Of a stretch of 64,000 nt of DNA, positions 1 to 9,535 are shown piece by piece (position 1 is the first letter of the stretch; every line of letters begins with the position of its first letter). The notes below the pieces were generated by a model, which worked only from the letters and a program-made list of their open reading frames with translations, was not told the origin of the DNA and did not search any database. The DNA lies in assembly GCF_029784155.1 (NCBI RefSeq), contig NW_026597089.1:23177-87176 (forward strand), written 5' to 3'. Both the position numbers and the translations under genes were made by a program. The DNA is from Uranotaenia lowii. Taxonomy: Eukaryota; Arthropoda; Insecta; Diptera; Culicidae.

Positions 1-224
1 TTGCAAGATTCAAAAAATTCAAGGTTTTTCGCGCGCCCCCCGAGCGGAAAAATCGAAAAAAATGATTTTTTGCCGAAAAATTTTCGAGTTTAAAATTTTG
101 CAAGATTAAAAAAATTCAAGGTTTTTCGCGCGCCCCCCGAGCGGAAAAAATCGAAAAAAATGATTTTTTGCCGAAAAATTTTCGAGTTTAAAATTTTGCA
201 AGATTCAAAAAATTCAAGGTTTTT

Positions 225-242
225 CGCGCGCCCCCCGAGCGG
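225..242 (+). other. GC-rich core of the monomer
   Basis: Unit positions 30-47 contain 17 G/C out of 18: an alternating CG tract, a run of six C and then GAGCGG. The rest of the unit is strongly A+T-rich. The core carries five of the unit's eight CpG dinucleotides. It is highly conserved, with occasional changes such as CGCGTG (for example near 6796 and 46343), one C more or less, or loss of the G after the C run (near 5330 and 8658). The alternating CG tract is short, so Z-DNA formation is possible but weakly supported. Confidence 0.9.
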
Positions 243-271
243 AAAAAATCGAAAAAAATGATTTTTTGCCG
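240..271 (+). other. Inverted repeat (potential hairpin) in each monomer
   Basis: Unit positions 48-55 (AAAAAATC) and 65-72 (GATTTTTT) are perfect reverse complements separated by 9 nt. Outside them CGG (45-47) can pair with CCG (74-76) if G73 bulges, giving an 8+3 bp stem. The arms are kept in nearly all units. The spacer varies in A number, and in seven units it is replaced by a GAT-repeat version. Dyad symmetry of this kind is known from many centromeric satellites that lack a CENP-B box. Whether it extrudes in vivo is unknown. Confidence 0.8.
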
Positions 272-317
272 AAAAATTTTCGAGTTTAAAATTTTGCAAG
301 ATTCAAAAAATTCAAGG
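264..317 (+). repeat. Two diverged ~28-bp sub-repeats inside the monomer
   Basis: TTTTGC occurs at unit positions 69-74 and again across the unit junction (95 of one unit is followed by TTTTGC ending at position 4 of the next), 28 bp apart. Each is followed by a similar stretch: CGA, A5, T4, C, GAG, TTT in the first, and AAGA, TTC, A6, TTC, AAGG, TTT in the second. This suggests the 98-bp unit partly arose by an older internal duplication. The 27-bp deletions at about 15845 and 17978 join these two sub-repeats, as expected from slippage between them. Confidence 0.6.
270..282 (+). other. 13-nt odd-centred palindrome CGAAAAATTTTCG
   Basis: Arms CGAAAA and TTTTCG flank a single A (unit positions 75-87). 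It sits next to the 8-bp inverted repeat, so the right half of the unit is dominated by dyad symmetry. It could be a binding site for a dimeric protein or simply reflect sequence bias. Common variants hit it directly (GACAAATTTTC, AAATTTACGAC), so perfect symmetry is not strictly maintained, which weakens a binding-site reading. Confidence 0.7.
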
Positions 318-481
318 TTTTTCGCGCGCCCCCCGAGCGGAAAAAATCGAAAAAAATGATTTTTTGCCGAAAAATTTACGACTTTAAAATTTTGCAAGAT
401 TCAAAAAATTCAAGGTTTTTCGCGCGCCCCCCGAGCGGAAAAAATCGAAAAAAAATGATTTTTTGCCGAAAAATTTACGAC

Positions 482-2450
482 TTTAAAATTTTGCAAGATT
501 CAAAAAATTCAAGGTTTTTTGCGCGCCCCCCGAGCGGAAAAAATCGAAAAAAATGATTTTTTGTCAAAAAATTTTCGACTTTAAAATTTTGCAAGATTCA
601 AAAAATTCAAGGTTTTTCGCGCGCCCCCCGAGCGGAAAAAATCGAAAAAAATGATTTTTTGCCGAAAAATTTTCGAGTTTAAAATTTTGCAAGATTCAAA
701 AAATTCAAGGTTTTTCGCGCGCCCCCCGAGCGGAAAAAATCGAAAAAAATGATTTTTTGCCGAAAAATTTTCGAGTTTAAAATTTTGCAAGATTCAAAAA
801 ATTCAAGGTTTTTCGCGCGCCCCCCGAGCGGAAAAAATCGAAAAAAATGATTTTTTGCCGAAAAATTTTCGAGTTTAAAATTTTGCAAGATTCAAAAAAT
901 TCAAGGTTTTTCGCGCGCCCCCCGAGCGGAAAAAATCGAAAAAAATGATTTTTTGCCGACAAATTTTCGAGTTTAAAATTTTGCAAGATTCAAAAAATTC
1001 AAGGTTTTTCGCGCGCCCCCCGAGCGGAAAAAATCGAAAAAAATGATTTTTTGCCGAAAAATTTTCGACTTTAAAATTTTGCAAGATTCAAAAAATTCAA
1101 GGTTTTTCGCGTGCCCCCCGAGCGGAAAAAATCGAAAAAAATGATTTTTTGCCGAAAAATTTTCGACTTTAAAATTTTGCAAGATTCAAAAAATTCAAGG
1201 TTTTTCGCGCGCCCCCCGAGCGGAAAAAATCGAAAAAAATGATTTTTTGCCGAAAAATTTTCGAGTTTAAAATTTTGCAAGATTCAAAAAATTCAAGGTT
1301 TTTCGCGCGCCCCCCGAGCGGAAAAAATCGAAAAAAATGATTTTTTGCCGAAAAATTTACGACTTTAAAATTTTGCAAGATTCAAAAAATTCATGGTTTT
1401 TTGCGCGCCCCCCGAGCGGAAAAAATCGAAAAAAATGATTTTTTGTCAAAAAATTTTCGACTTTAAAATTTTGCAAGATTCAAAAAATTCAAGGTTTTTC
1501 GCGCGCCCCCCGAGCGGAAAAAATCGAAAAAAATGATTTTTTGCCGAAAAATTTTCGAGTTTAAAATTTTGCAAGATTCAAAAAATTCAAGGTTTTTCGC
1601 GCGCCCCCCGAGCGGAAAAAATCGAAAAAAATGATTTTTTGCCGAAAAATTTTCGAGTTTAAAATTTTGCAAGATTCAAAAAATTCAAGGTTTTTCGCGC
1701 GCCCCCCGAGCGGAAAAAATCGAAAAAAATGATTTTTTGCCGACAAATTTTCGAGTTTAAAATTTTGCAAGATTCAAAAAATTCAAGGTTTTTCGCGCGC
1801 CCCTCGAGCGGAAAAAATCGAAAAAAATGATTTTTTGCCGAAAAATTTTCGAGTTTAAAATTTTGTAAGATTCAAAAAATTCAAGGTTTTTCGCGCGCCC
1901 CCCGAGCGGAAAAAATCGAAAAAAATGATTTTTTGCCGAAAAATTTTCGAGTTTAAAATTTTGCAAGATTCAAAAAATTCAAGGTTTTTCGCGCGCCCCC
2001 CGAGCGGAAAAAATCGAAAAAAATGATTTTTTGCCGAAAAATTTACGACTTTAAAATTTTGCAAGATTCAAAAAATTCAAGGTTTTTCGCGCGCCCCCCG
2101 AGCGGAAAAAATCGAAAAAAATGATTTTTTGCCGAAAAATTTTCGAGTTTAAAATTTTGCAAGATTCAAAAAATTCAAGGTTTTTCGCGCGCCCCCCGAG
2201 CGGAAAAAATCGAAAAAAAATGATTTTTTGCCGAAAAATTTACGACTTTAAAATTTTGCAAGATTCAAAAAATTCAAGGTTTTTTGCGCGCCCCCCGAGC
2301 GGAAAAAATCGAAAAAAATGATTTTTTGTCAAAAAATTTTCGACTTTAAAATTTTGCAAGATTCAAAAAATTCAAGGTTTTTCGCGCGCCCCCCCGAGCG
2401 GAAAAAATCGAAAAAAATGATTTTTTGCCGAAAAATTTTCGAGTTTAAAA
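482..2450 (+). repeat. Loose 9-unit (882/883-bp) higher-order repeat
   Basis: A recognisable cassette recurs three times: a unit with TTTACGAC, then one with GGTTTTTTGCGCG (at about 513, 1395 and 2278), then one with TTTTGTCAAAAAA (GTC at 563, 1445 and 2328). Spacing is 882 and 883 bp, that is nine units. Units between the cassettes match only in part, for example the position-78 variant does not always line up, so this is an old or partly homogenised HOR. A single related cassette lies at about 22.86-22.96 kb, and a further TTTTGTCAAAAAA unit near 37.85 kb. Confidence 0.65.
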
Positions 2451-4406
2451 TTTTGCAAGATTCAAAAAATTCAAGGTTTTTCGCGCGCCCCCCGAGCGGA
2501 AAAAATCGAAAAAAATGATTTTTTGCCGACAAATTTTCGAGTTTAAAATTTTGCAAGATTCAAAAAATTCAAGGTTTTTCGCGCGCCCCCCGAGCGGAAA
2601 AAATCGAAAAAAATGATTTTTTGCCGAAAAATTTTCGAGTTTAAAATTTTGCAAGATTCAAAAAATTCAAGGTTTTTCGCGCGCCCCCCGAGCGGAAAAA
2701 ATCGAAAAAAATGATTTTTTGCCGACAAATTTTCGAGTTTAAAATTTTGCAAGATTCAAAAAATTCAAGGTTTTTCGCGCGCCCCCCGAGCGGAAAAATC
2801 GAAAAAAATGATTTTTTGCCGAAAAATTTTCGAGTTTAAAATTTTGCAAGATTCAAAAAATTCAAGGTTTTTCGCGCGCCCCCCGAGCGGAAAAAATCGA
2901 AAAAAATGATTTTTTGCCGAAAAATTTTCGACTTTAAAATTTTGCAAGATTCAAAAAATTCAAGGTTTTTCGCGCGCCCCCCGAGCGGAAAAAATCGAAA
3001 AAAATGATTTTTTGCCGAAAAATTTTCGACTTTAAAATTTTGCAAGATTCAAAAAATTCAAGGTTTTTCGCGCGCCCCCCGAGCGGAAAAAATCGAAAAA
3101 AATGATTTTTTGCCGAAAAATTTTCGAGTTTAAAATTTTGCAAGATTCAAAAAATTCAAGGTTTTTCGCGCGCCCCCCGAGCGGAAAAAATCGAAAAAAA
3201 TGATTTTTTGCCGAAAAATTTTCGACTTTAAAATTTTGCAAGATTTAAAAAATTCAAGGTTTTTCGCGCGCCCCCCGAGCGGAAAAAATCGAAAAAAATG
3301 ATTTTTTGCCGAAAAATTTTCGAGTTTAAAATTTTGCAAGATTAAAAAAATTCAAGGTTTTTCGCGCGCCTCCCGAGCGGAAAAAATCGAAAAAAATGAT
3401 TTTTTGCCGACAAATTTTCGAGTTTAAAATTTTGCAAGATTCAAAAAATTCAAGGTTTTTCGCGCGCCCCCCGAGCGGAAAAAATCGAAAAAAATGATTT
3501 TTTGCCGAAAAATTTACGACTTTAAAATTTTGCAAGATTAAAAAAATTCAAGGTTTTTCGCGCGCCCCCCGAGTGGAAAAAATCGAAAAAAATGATTTTT
3601 TGCCGAAAAATTTTCGAGTTTAAAATTTTGCAAGATTCAAAAAATTCAAGGTTTTTCGCGCGCCCCCCGAGCGGAAAAAATCGAAAAAAATGATTTTTTG
3701 CCGAAAAATTTACGACTTTAAAATTTTGCAAGATTCAAAAAATTCAAGGTTTTTCGCGCGCCCCCCGAGCGGAAAAAATCGAAAAAAATGATTTTTTGCC
3801 GAAAAATTTTCGACTTTAAAATTTTGCAAGATTTAAAAAATTCAAGGTTTTTCGCGCGCCCCCCCGAGCGGAAAAAATCGAAAAAATGATTTTTTGCCGA
3901 CAAATTTTCGAGTTTAAAATTTTGCAAGATTCAAAAAATTCAAGGTTTTTCGCGCGCCCCCCGAGCGGAAAAAATCGAAAAAAATGATTTTTTGCCGAAA
4001 AATTTTCGAGTTTAAAATTTTGCAAGATTCAAAAAATTCAAGGTTTTTCGCGCGCCCCCCGAGCGGAAAAAATCGAAAAAAATGATTTTTTGCCGAAAAA
4101 TTTACGACTTTAAAATTTTGCAAGATTCAAAAAATTCAAGGTTTTTCGCGCGCCCCCCGAGCGGAAAAAATCGAAAAAAATGATTTTTTGCCGAAAAATT
4201 TTCGACTTTAAAATTTTGCAAGATTTAAAAAATTCAAGGTTTTTCGCGCGCCCCCCGAGCGGAAGAAATCGAAAAAAATGATTTTTTGCCGAAAAATTTT
4301 CGAGTTTAAAATTTTGCAAGATTCAAAAAATTCAAGGTTTTTCGCGCGCCCCCCGAGCGGAAAAAATCGAAAAAAATGATTTTTTGCCGAAAAATTTTCG
4401 AGTTTA
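2451..4406 (+). repeat. Satellite units, no clear higher-order period seen
   Basis: About 20 units with mixed diagnostic variants: GACAAA at position 78, TTCGAC or TTACGAC at 85-89, and GATTTAA or GATTAAA at 11. I see no clean long-range duplication by eye. A GGAAGAAATCG variant near 4264 belongs to a scattered type also found at about 12.87, 13.76, 15.13, 21.55, 24.68, 29.78 and 30.07 kb. Confidence 0.75.
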
Positions 4407-5075
4407 AAATTTTGCAAGATTCAAAAAATTCAAGGTTTTTCGCGCGCCCCCCGAGCGGAAAAAATCGAAAAAAATGATTTTTTGAAAAAAATTTTCGAGT
4501 TTAAAATTTTGCAAGATTCTAAAAATTCAAGGTTTTTCGCGCGCCCCCCGAGCGGAAAAAATCGAAAAAAATGATTTTTTGCCGAAAAATTTTCGAGTTT
4601 AAAATTTTGCAACATTCAAAAAATTCAATGTTTTTCGCGCGCCCCCCGAGCGGAAAAAATCGAAAAAAATGATTTTTTGCCGAAAAATTTACGACTTTAA
4701 AATTTTGCAAGATTCAAAAAATTCAAGGTTTTTCGCGCGCCCCCCGAGCGGAAAAAATCGAAAAAAATGATTTTTTGCCGAAAAATTTTCGACTTTAAAA
4801 TTTTGCAAGATTTAAAAAATTCAAGGTTTTTCGCGCGCCCCCCGAGCGGAAAAAATCGAAAAAAATGATTTTTTGCCGATAAATTTTCGAGTTTAAAATT
4901 TTGCAAGATTTAAAAAATTCAAGGTTTTTCGCGCGCCCCCCGAGCGGAAAAAATCGAAAAAAATGATTTTTTGCCGACAAATTTTCGAGTTTAAAATTTT
5001 GCAAGATTCAAAAAATTCAAGGTTTTTCGCGCGCCCCCCGAGCGGAAAAAATCGAAAAAAATGATTTTTTGCCGA
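4407..5075 (+). repeat. 669-bp block repeated at 11942-12610
   Basis: Offset 7535 bp. Shared rare markers are a unit with TTTTTTGAAAAAAATTTT in place of TTTTTTGCCGAAAAATTTT, GATTCTAAAAATTC, GCAACATTC followed by TTCAATG, and a GCCGATAAA unit. The match is lost at 4406/11941 and 5076/12611. Shared private variants of this kind show common descent of the block, not independent mutation. Confidence 0.85.
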
Positions 5076-5623
5076 AATATTTTCGAGTTTGAAATTTTGC
5101 AAGATTCAAAAAATTCAAGGTTTTTCGCGCGCCCCCCGAGCGGAAAAAATCGAAAAAAATGATTTTTTGCCGAAAAATTTTCGAGTTTAAAATTTTGCAA
5201 GATTCAAAAAATTCAAGGTTTTTCGCGCGCCCCCCGAGCGGAAAAAATCGAAAAAAATGATTTTTTGCCGAAAAATTTTCGAGTTTAAAATTTTGCAAGA
5301 TTCAAAAAATTCAAGGTTTTTCGCGCGCCCCCCAGCGGAAAAAATCGAAAAAAATGATTTTTTGCCGAAAAATTTTCGAGTTAAAAATTTTGCAAGATTC
5401 AAAAAATTCAAGGTTTTTCGCGCGCCCCCCGAGCGGAAAAAATCGAAAAAAATGATTTTTTGCCGAAAAATTTTCGAGTTTAAAATTTTGCAAGATTCAA
5501 AAAATTCAAGGTTTTTCGCGGGCCCCCCGAGCGGAAAAAATCGAAAAAAATGATTTTTTGCCGAAAAATTTTCGAGTTTAAAATTTTGCAAGATTCAAAA
5601 AATTCAAGGTTTTTCGCGCGCCC
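5010..5623 (+). repeat. 614-bp block repeated at 62788-63401
   Basis: Offset 57778 bp, the longest-range relation in the window. Shared markers in order are GCCGAAATATTTT, GAGTTTGAAATT, CCCCCCAGCGG (one G lost), GAGTTAAAAATT and CGCGGGCC. The match ends at 5009/62787 (C versus T) and 5624/63402 (C versus T). Parts of the same marker set also occur at about 8.66, 51.16 and 53.70 kb. Confidence 0.85.
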
Positions 5624-6697
5624 CCCGAGCGGAAAAAATCGAAAAAAATGATTTTTTGCCGAAAAATTTTCGAGTTTAAAATTTTGCAAGATTTAAAAAA
5701 TTCAAGGTTTTTCGCGCGCCCCCCGAGCGGAAAAAATCGAAAAAAATGATTTTTTGCCGAAAAATTTTCGAGTTTAAAATTTTGCAAGATTAAAAAAATT
5801 CAAGGTTTTTCGCGCGCCCCCCGAGCGGAAAAAAATTGATGATGATTTTTTGCCGAAAAATTTTCGAGTTTAAAATTTTGCAAGATTCAAAAAATTCAAG
5901 GTTTTTCGCGCGCCCCCCGAGCGGAAAAAATCGAAAAAAATGATTTTTTGCCGAAAAATTTACGACTTTAAAATTTTGCAAGATTCAAAAAATTCAAGGT
6001 TTTTCGCGCGCCCCCCGAGCGGAAAAAATCGAAAAAAATGATTTTTTGCCGAAAAATTTTCGAGTTTAAAATTTTGCAAGATTCAAAAAATTCAAGGTTT
6101 TTCGCGCGCCCCCCGAGCGGAAAAAATCGAAAAAAATGATTTTTTGCCGAAAAATTTTCGAGTTTAAAATTTTGCAAGATTCAAAAAATTCAAGGTTTTT
6201 CGCGCGCCCCCCGAGCGGAAAAAATCGAAAAAAAATGATTTTTTGCCGAAAAATTTTCGAGTTTAAAATTTTGCAAGATTCAAAAAATTCAAGGTTTTTC
6301 GCGCGCCCCCCGAGCGGAAAAAATCGAAAAAAATGATTTTTTGCCGAAAAATTTACGACTTTAAAATTTTGCAAGATTCAAAAAATTCAAGGTTTTTCGC
6401 GCGCCCCCCGAGCGGAAAAAAAACGAAAAAAATGATTTTTTGCCGAAAAATTTTCGAGTTTAAAATTTTGCAAGATTAAAAAAATTCAAGGTTTTTCGCG
6501 CGCCCCCCGAGCGGAAAAAATCGAAAAAAAATGATTTTTTGCCGAAAAATTTTCGAGTTTAAAATTTTGCAAGATTCAAAAAATTCAAGGTTTTTCGCGC
6601 GCCCCCCGAGCGGAAAAAATCGAAAAAAATGATTTTTTGCCGAAAAATTTTCGAGTTTAAAATTTTGCAAGATTCAAAAAATTCAAGGTTTTTCGCG
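5522..6697 (+). repeat. 1176-bp block collinear with 45167-46342
   Basis: Constant offset of 39645 bp. It includes the GAT-repeat spacer variant (5836-5846 against 45481-45491), TTTACGAC units, two A8 units and a GGAAAAAAAACG unit. The match starts just after the CGCGGGCC change at 5521 and ends where the other copy has CGTGCC (46343). Part of the same series is found again at 10218-11393 and 55262-56437. Confidence 0.85.
5836..5846 (+). repeat. GAT-repeat spacer variant of the monomer (1 of 7)
   Basis: The hairpin spacer of the normal unit is replaced by TTGATGATGAT, leaving the unit 2 bp shorter. The same rare form occurs at 10532-10542, 42929-42939, 45481-45491, 48623-48633, 52837-52847 and 55576-55586. 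It is always preceded by a GATTAAA unit start and followed one unit later by a TTTACGAC unit. All seven therefore trace to one mutation and mark copies of one ancestral block. Confidence 0.9.
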
Positions 6698-7538
6698 CGC
6701 CCCCCGAGCGGAAAAAATCGAAAAAAATGATTTTTTGCCGACAAATTTTCGAGTTTAAAATTTTGCAAGATTCAAAAAATTCAAGGTTTTTCGCGTGCCC
6801 CCCGAGCGGAAAAAATCGAAAAAAAAGGATTTTTTGCCGAAAAATTTACGACTTTAAAATTTTGCAAGATTAAAACAATTCAAGGTTTTTCGCGCGCCCC
6901 CCGAGCGGAAAAAATCGAAAAAAATGATTTTTTGCCGAAAAATTTTCGTGTTTAAAATTTTGCAAGATTCAAAAAATTCAAGGTTTTTCGCGCGCCCCCC
7001 GAGCGGAAAAAATCGAAAAAAATGATTTTTTGCCGAAAAATTTTCGAGTTTAAAATTTTGCAAGATTCAAAAAATTCAAGGTTTTTCGCGCGCCCCCCGA
7101 GCGGAAAAAATCGAAAAAAATGATTTTTTGCCGAAAAATTTTCGAGTTTAAAATTTTGCAAGATTCAAAAAATTCAAGGTTTTTCGCGCGCCCCCCGAGC
7201 GGAAAAAATCGAAAAAAATGATTTTTTGCCGAAAAGTTTTCGACTTTAAAATTTTGCAAGATTCAAAAAATTCAAGGTTTTTCGCGCGCCCCCCGAGCGG
7301 AAAAAATCGAAAAAAATGATTTTTTGCCGAAAAATTTACGACTTTAAAATTTTGCAAGATTCAAAAAATTCAAGGTTTTTCGCGCGCCCCCCGAGCGGAA
7401 AAAATCGAAAAAAATGATTTTTTGCCGAAAAATTTTCGAGTTTAAAATTTTGCAAGATTCAAAAAATTCAAGGTTTTTCGCGCGCCCCCCCGAGCGGAAA
7501 AAATCGAAAAAAATGATTTTTTGCCGACAAATTTTCGA
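6578..7538 (+). repeat. 961-bp block repeated at 46716-47676
   Basis: Offset 40138 bp. Shared markers are CGCGTGCC, AAAAAAAAGGATTTTTT, TTCGTGTTT, GAAAAGTTTTCG and a seven-C run. I noticed one mismatch (6876 C against 47014 A). The offset is 493 bp larger than that of the preceding collinear block, because the 46-kb copy has extra 3-unit cassettes. Confidence 0.85.
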
Positions 7539-8207
7539 CTTTAAAATTTTGCAAGATTTAAAAAATTCAAGGTTTTTCGCGCGCCCCCCGAGCGGAAAAA
7601 ATCGAAAAAAATGATTTTTTGCCGAAAAATTTTCGAGTTTGAAATTTTGCAAGATTCAAAAAATTCAAGGTTTTTCGCGCGCCCCCCGAGCGGAAAAAAT
7701 CGAAAAAAATGATTTTTTGCCGAAAAATTTTCGAGTTTAAAATTTTGCAAGATTCAAAAAATTCAAGGTTTTTCGCGCGCCCCCCGAGCGGAAAAAATCG
7801 AAAAAAATGATTTTTTGCCGAAAAATTTTCGAGTTTAAAATTTTGCAAGATTAAAAAAATTCAAGGTTTTTCGCGCGCCCCCCGAGCGGAAAAAAAATGA
7901 TTTTTTGCCGAAAAATTTTCGAGTTTAAAATTTTGCAAGATTCAAAAAATTCAAGGTTTTTCGCGCGCCCCCCGAGCGGAAAAAATCGAAAAAAATGATT
8001 TTTTGCCGAAAAATTTTCGAGTTTAAAATTTTGCAAGATTAAAAAAATTCAAGGTTTTTCGCGCGCCCCCCGAGCGGAAAAAATCGAAAAAAATGATTTT
8101 TTGCCGAAAAATTTTCGAGTTTAAAATTTTGCAAGATTCAAAAAATTCAAGGTTTTTCGCGCGCCCCCCGAGCGGAAAAAATCGAAAAAAATGATTTTTT
8201 GCCGAAA
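7539..8207 (+). repeat. Satellite units including an 8-bp-shortened unit
   Basis: About seven units. One at roughly 7850-7940 has only A8 between CGG and TGATTTTTT where the normal unit has A6, TCG and A7, a loss of about 8 bp best explained by slippage between the two A-tracts. A GTTTGAAATT unit lies at 7637. I see no clean long-range copy of this stretch. Confidence 0.75.
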
Positions 8208-9535
8208 AATTTTCGAGTTTAAAATTTTGCAAGATTCAAAAAATTCAAGGTTTTTCGCGCGCCCCCCGAGCGGAAAAAATCGAAAAAAATGATTTTTTGC
8301 CGAAAAATTTTCGAGTTTAAAATTTTGCAAGATTCAAAAAATTCAAGGTTTTTCGCGCGCCCCCCGAGCGGAAAAAATCGAAAAAAATGATTTTTTGCCG
8401 AAAAATTTTCGACTTTAAAATTTTGCAAGATTCAAAAAATTCAAGGTTTTTCGCGCGCCCCCCGAGCGGAAAAAATCGAAAAAAATGATTTTTTGCCGAC
8501 AAATTTTCGACTTTAAAATTTTGCAAGATTTAAAAAATTCAAGGTTTTTCGCGCGCCCCCCGAGCGGAAAAAATCGAAAAAAATGATTTTTTGCCGAAAA
8601 ATTTTCGAGTTTAAAATTTTGCAAGATTCAAAAAATTCAAGGTTTTTCGCGCGCCCCCCAGCGGAAAAAATCGAAAAAAATGATTTTTTGCCGAAAAATT
8701 TTCGAGTTAAAAATTTTGCAAGATTCAAAAAATTCAAGGTTTTTCGCGCGCCCCCCGAGCGGAAAAAATCGAAAAAAATGATTTTTTGCCGACAAATTTT
8801 CGAGTTTAAAATTTTGCAAGATTCAAAAAATTCAAGATTTTTCGCGGGCCCCCCGAGCGGAAAAAATCGAAAAAAATGATTTTTTGCCGAAAAATTTTCG
8901 AGTTTAAAATTTTGCAAGATTCAAAAAATTCAAGGTTTTTCGCGCGCCCCCCGAGCGGAAAAAATCGAAAAAAATGATTTTTTGCCGAAAAATTTTCGAG
9001 TTTAAAATTTTGCAAGATTCAAAAAATTCAAGGTTTTTCGCGCGCCCCCCGAGCGGAAAAAATCGAAAAAAATGATTTTTTGCCGACAAATTTTCGAGTT
9101 TAAAATTTTGCAAGATTCAAAAAATTCAAGGTTTTTCGCGCGCCCCCCGAGCGGAAAAAATCGAAAAAAATGATTTTTTGCCGAAAAATTTTCGAGTTTA
9201 AAATTTTGCAAGATTCAAAAAATTCAAGGTTTTTCGCGCGCCCCCCGAGCGGAAAAATCGAGAAAAATGAATTTTTGCCGAAAAATTTTCGAGTTTAAAA
9301 TTTTGCAAGATTAAAAAAATTCAAGGTTTTTCGCGCGCCCCCCGAGCGGAAAAAATCGAAAAAAATGATTTTTTGCCGAAAAATTTTCGAGTTTAAAATT
9401 TTGCAAGATTAAAAAAATTCAAGGTTTTTCGCGCGCCCCCCGAGCGGAAAAAATCGAAAAAAATGATTTTTTGCCGATAAATTTTCGAGTTTAAAATTTT
9501 GCAAGATTCAAAAAATTCAAGGTTTTTCGCGCGCC
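8208..9535 (+). repeat. 1328-bp block repeated at 50710-52037
   Basis: Offset 42502 bp. Markers in order are two GACAAATTTTCGAC units, CCCCCCAGCGG, GAGTTAAAAATT, CAAGATTTTTCGCGGGCC, TCGAGAAAAATGAATTTTTG and GCCGATAAA. From 8532 onward the same sequence also exists a third time at 53576-54579. Confidence 0.87.

Larger units (their letters stand above)
196..293 (+). repeat. Reference monomer (commonest version of the unit)
   Basis: This copy matches the majority base at every position I compared and serves as the numbering reference (unit position 1 = base 196). By hand count it has 17 C and 17 G in 98 bp, about 35% G+C. In order it holds TTGCAAG, a TTCAA-AAAA-TTCAA stretch, a T5 tract, the GC-rich core (30-47), A6 (48-53), A7 (57-63), T6 (67-72), GCCG, an A5T4 tract and TTTAAAATT. 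The commonest variable sites are 11 (C/T/A), 78 (A/C/T), 85 (T/A), 89 (G/C) and the length of the A tract at 57-63. It contains one GCGCGC (BssHII) and one TTTAAA (DraI) site, so digestion with either should give a 98-bp ladder. Confidence 0.95.

Noticed and set aside
225..242. G-quadruplex on the minus strand from the run of six G
   Set aside because: There is only one G run of adequate length per 98 bp, so four runs cannot fall within normal loop lengths.
243..267. Rho-independent transcription terminator (stem followed by T run)
   Set aside because: The stem is A/T-only except its ends, the T run is part of the stem arm, and it repeats about 653 times in a eukaryote-like satellite with no genes.
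196..293. CENP-B box
   Set aside because: No stretch resembles the TTCG-N4-A-N2-CGGG core: TTCGCGCGCC and GAGCGGAAAA do not match at the required positions. A centromere role, if any, would not rest on this motif.
5836..5846. GAT trinucleotide microsatellite
   Set aside because: It has only three GAT copies, identical in all seven occurrences. It is a single inherited variant, not an expanding microsatellite.
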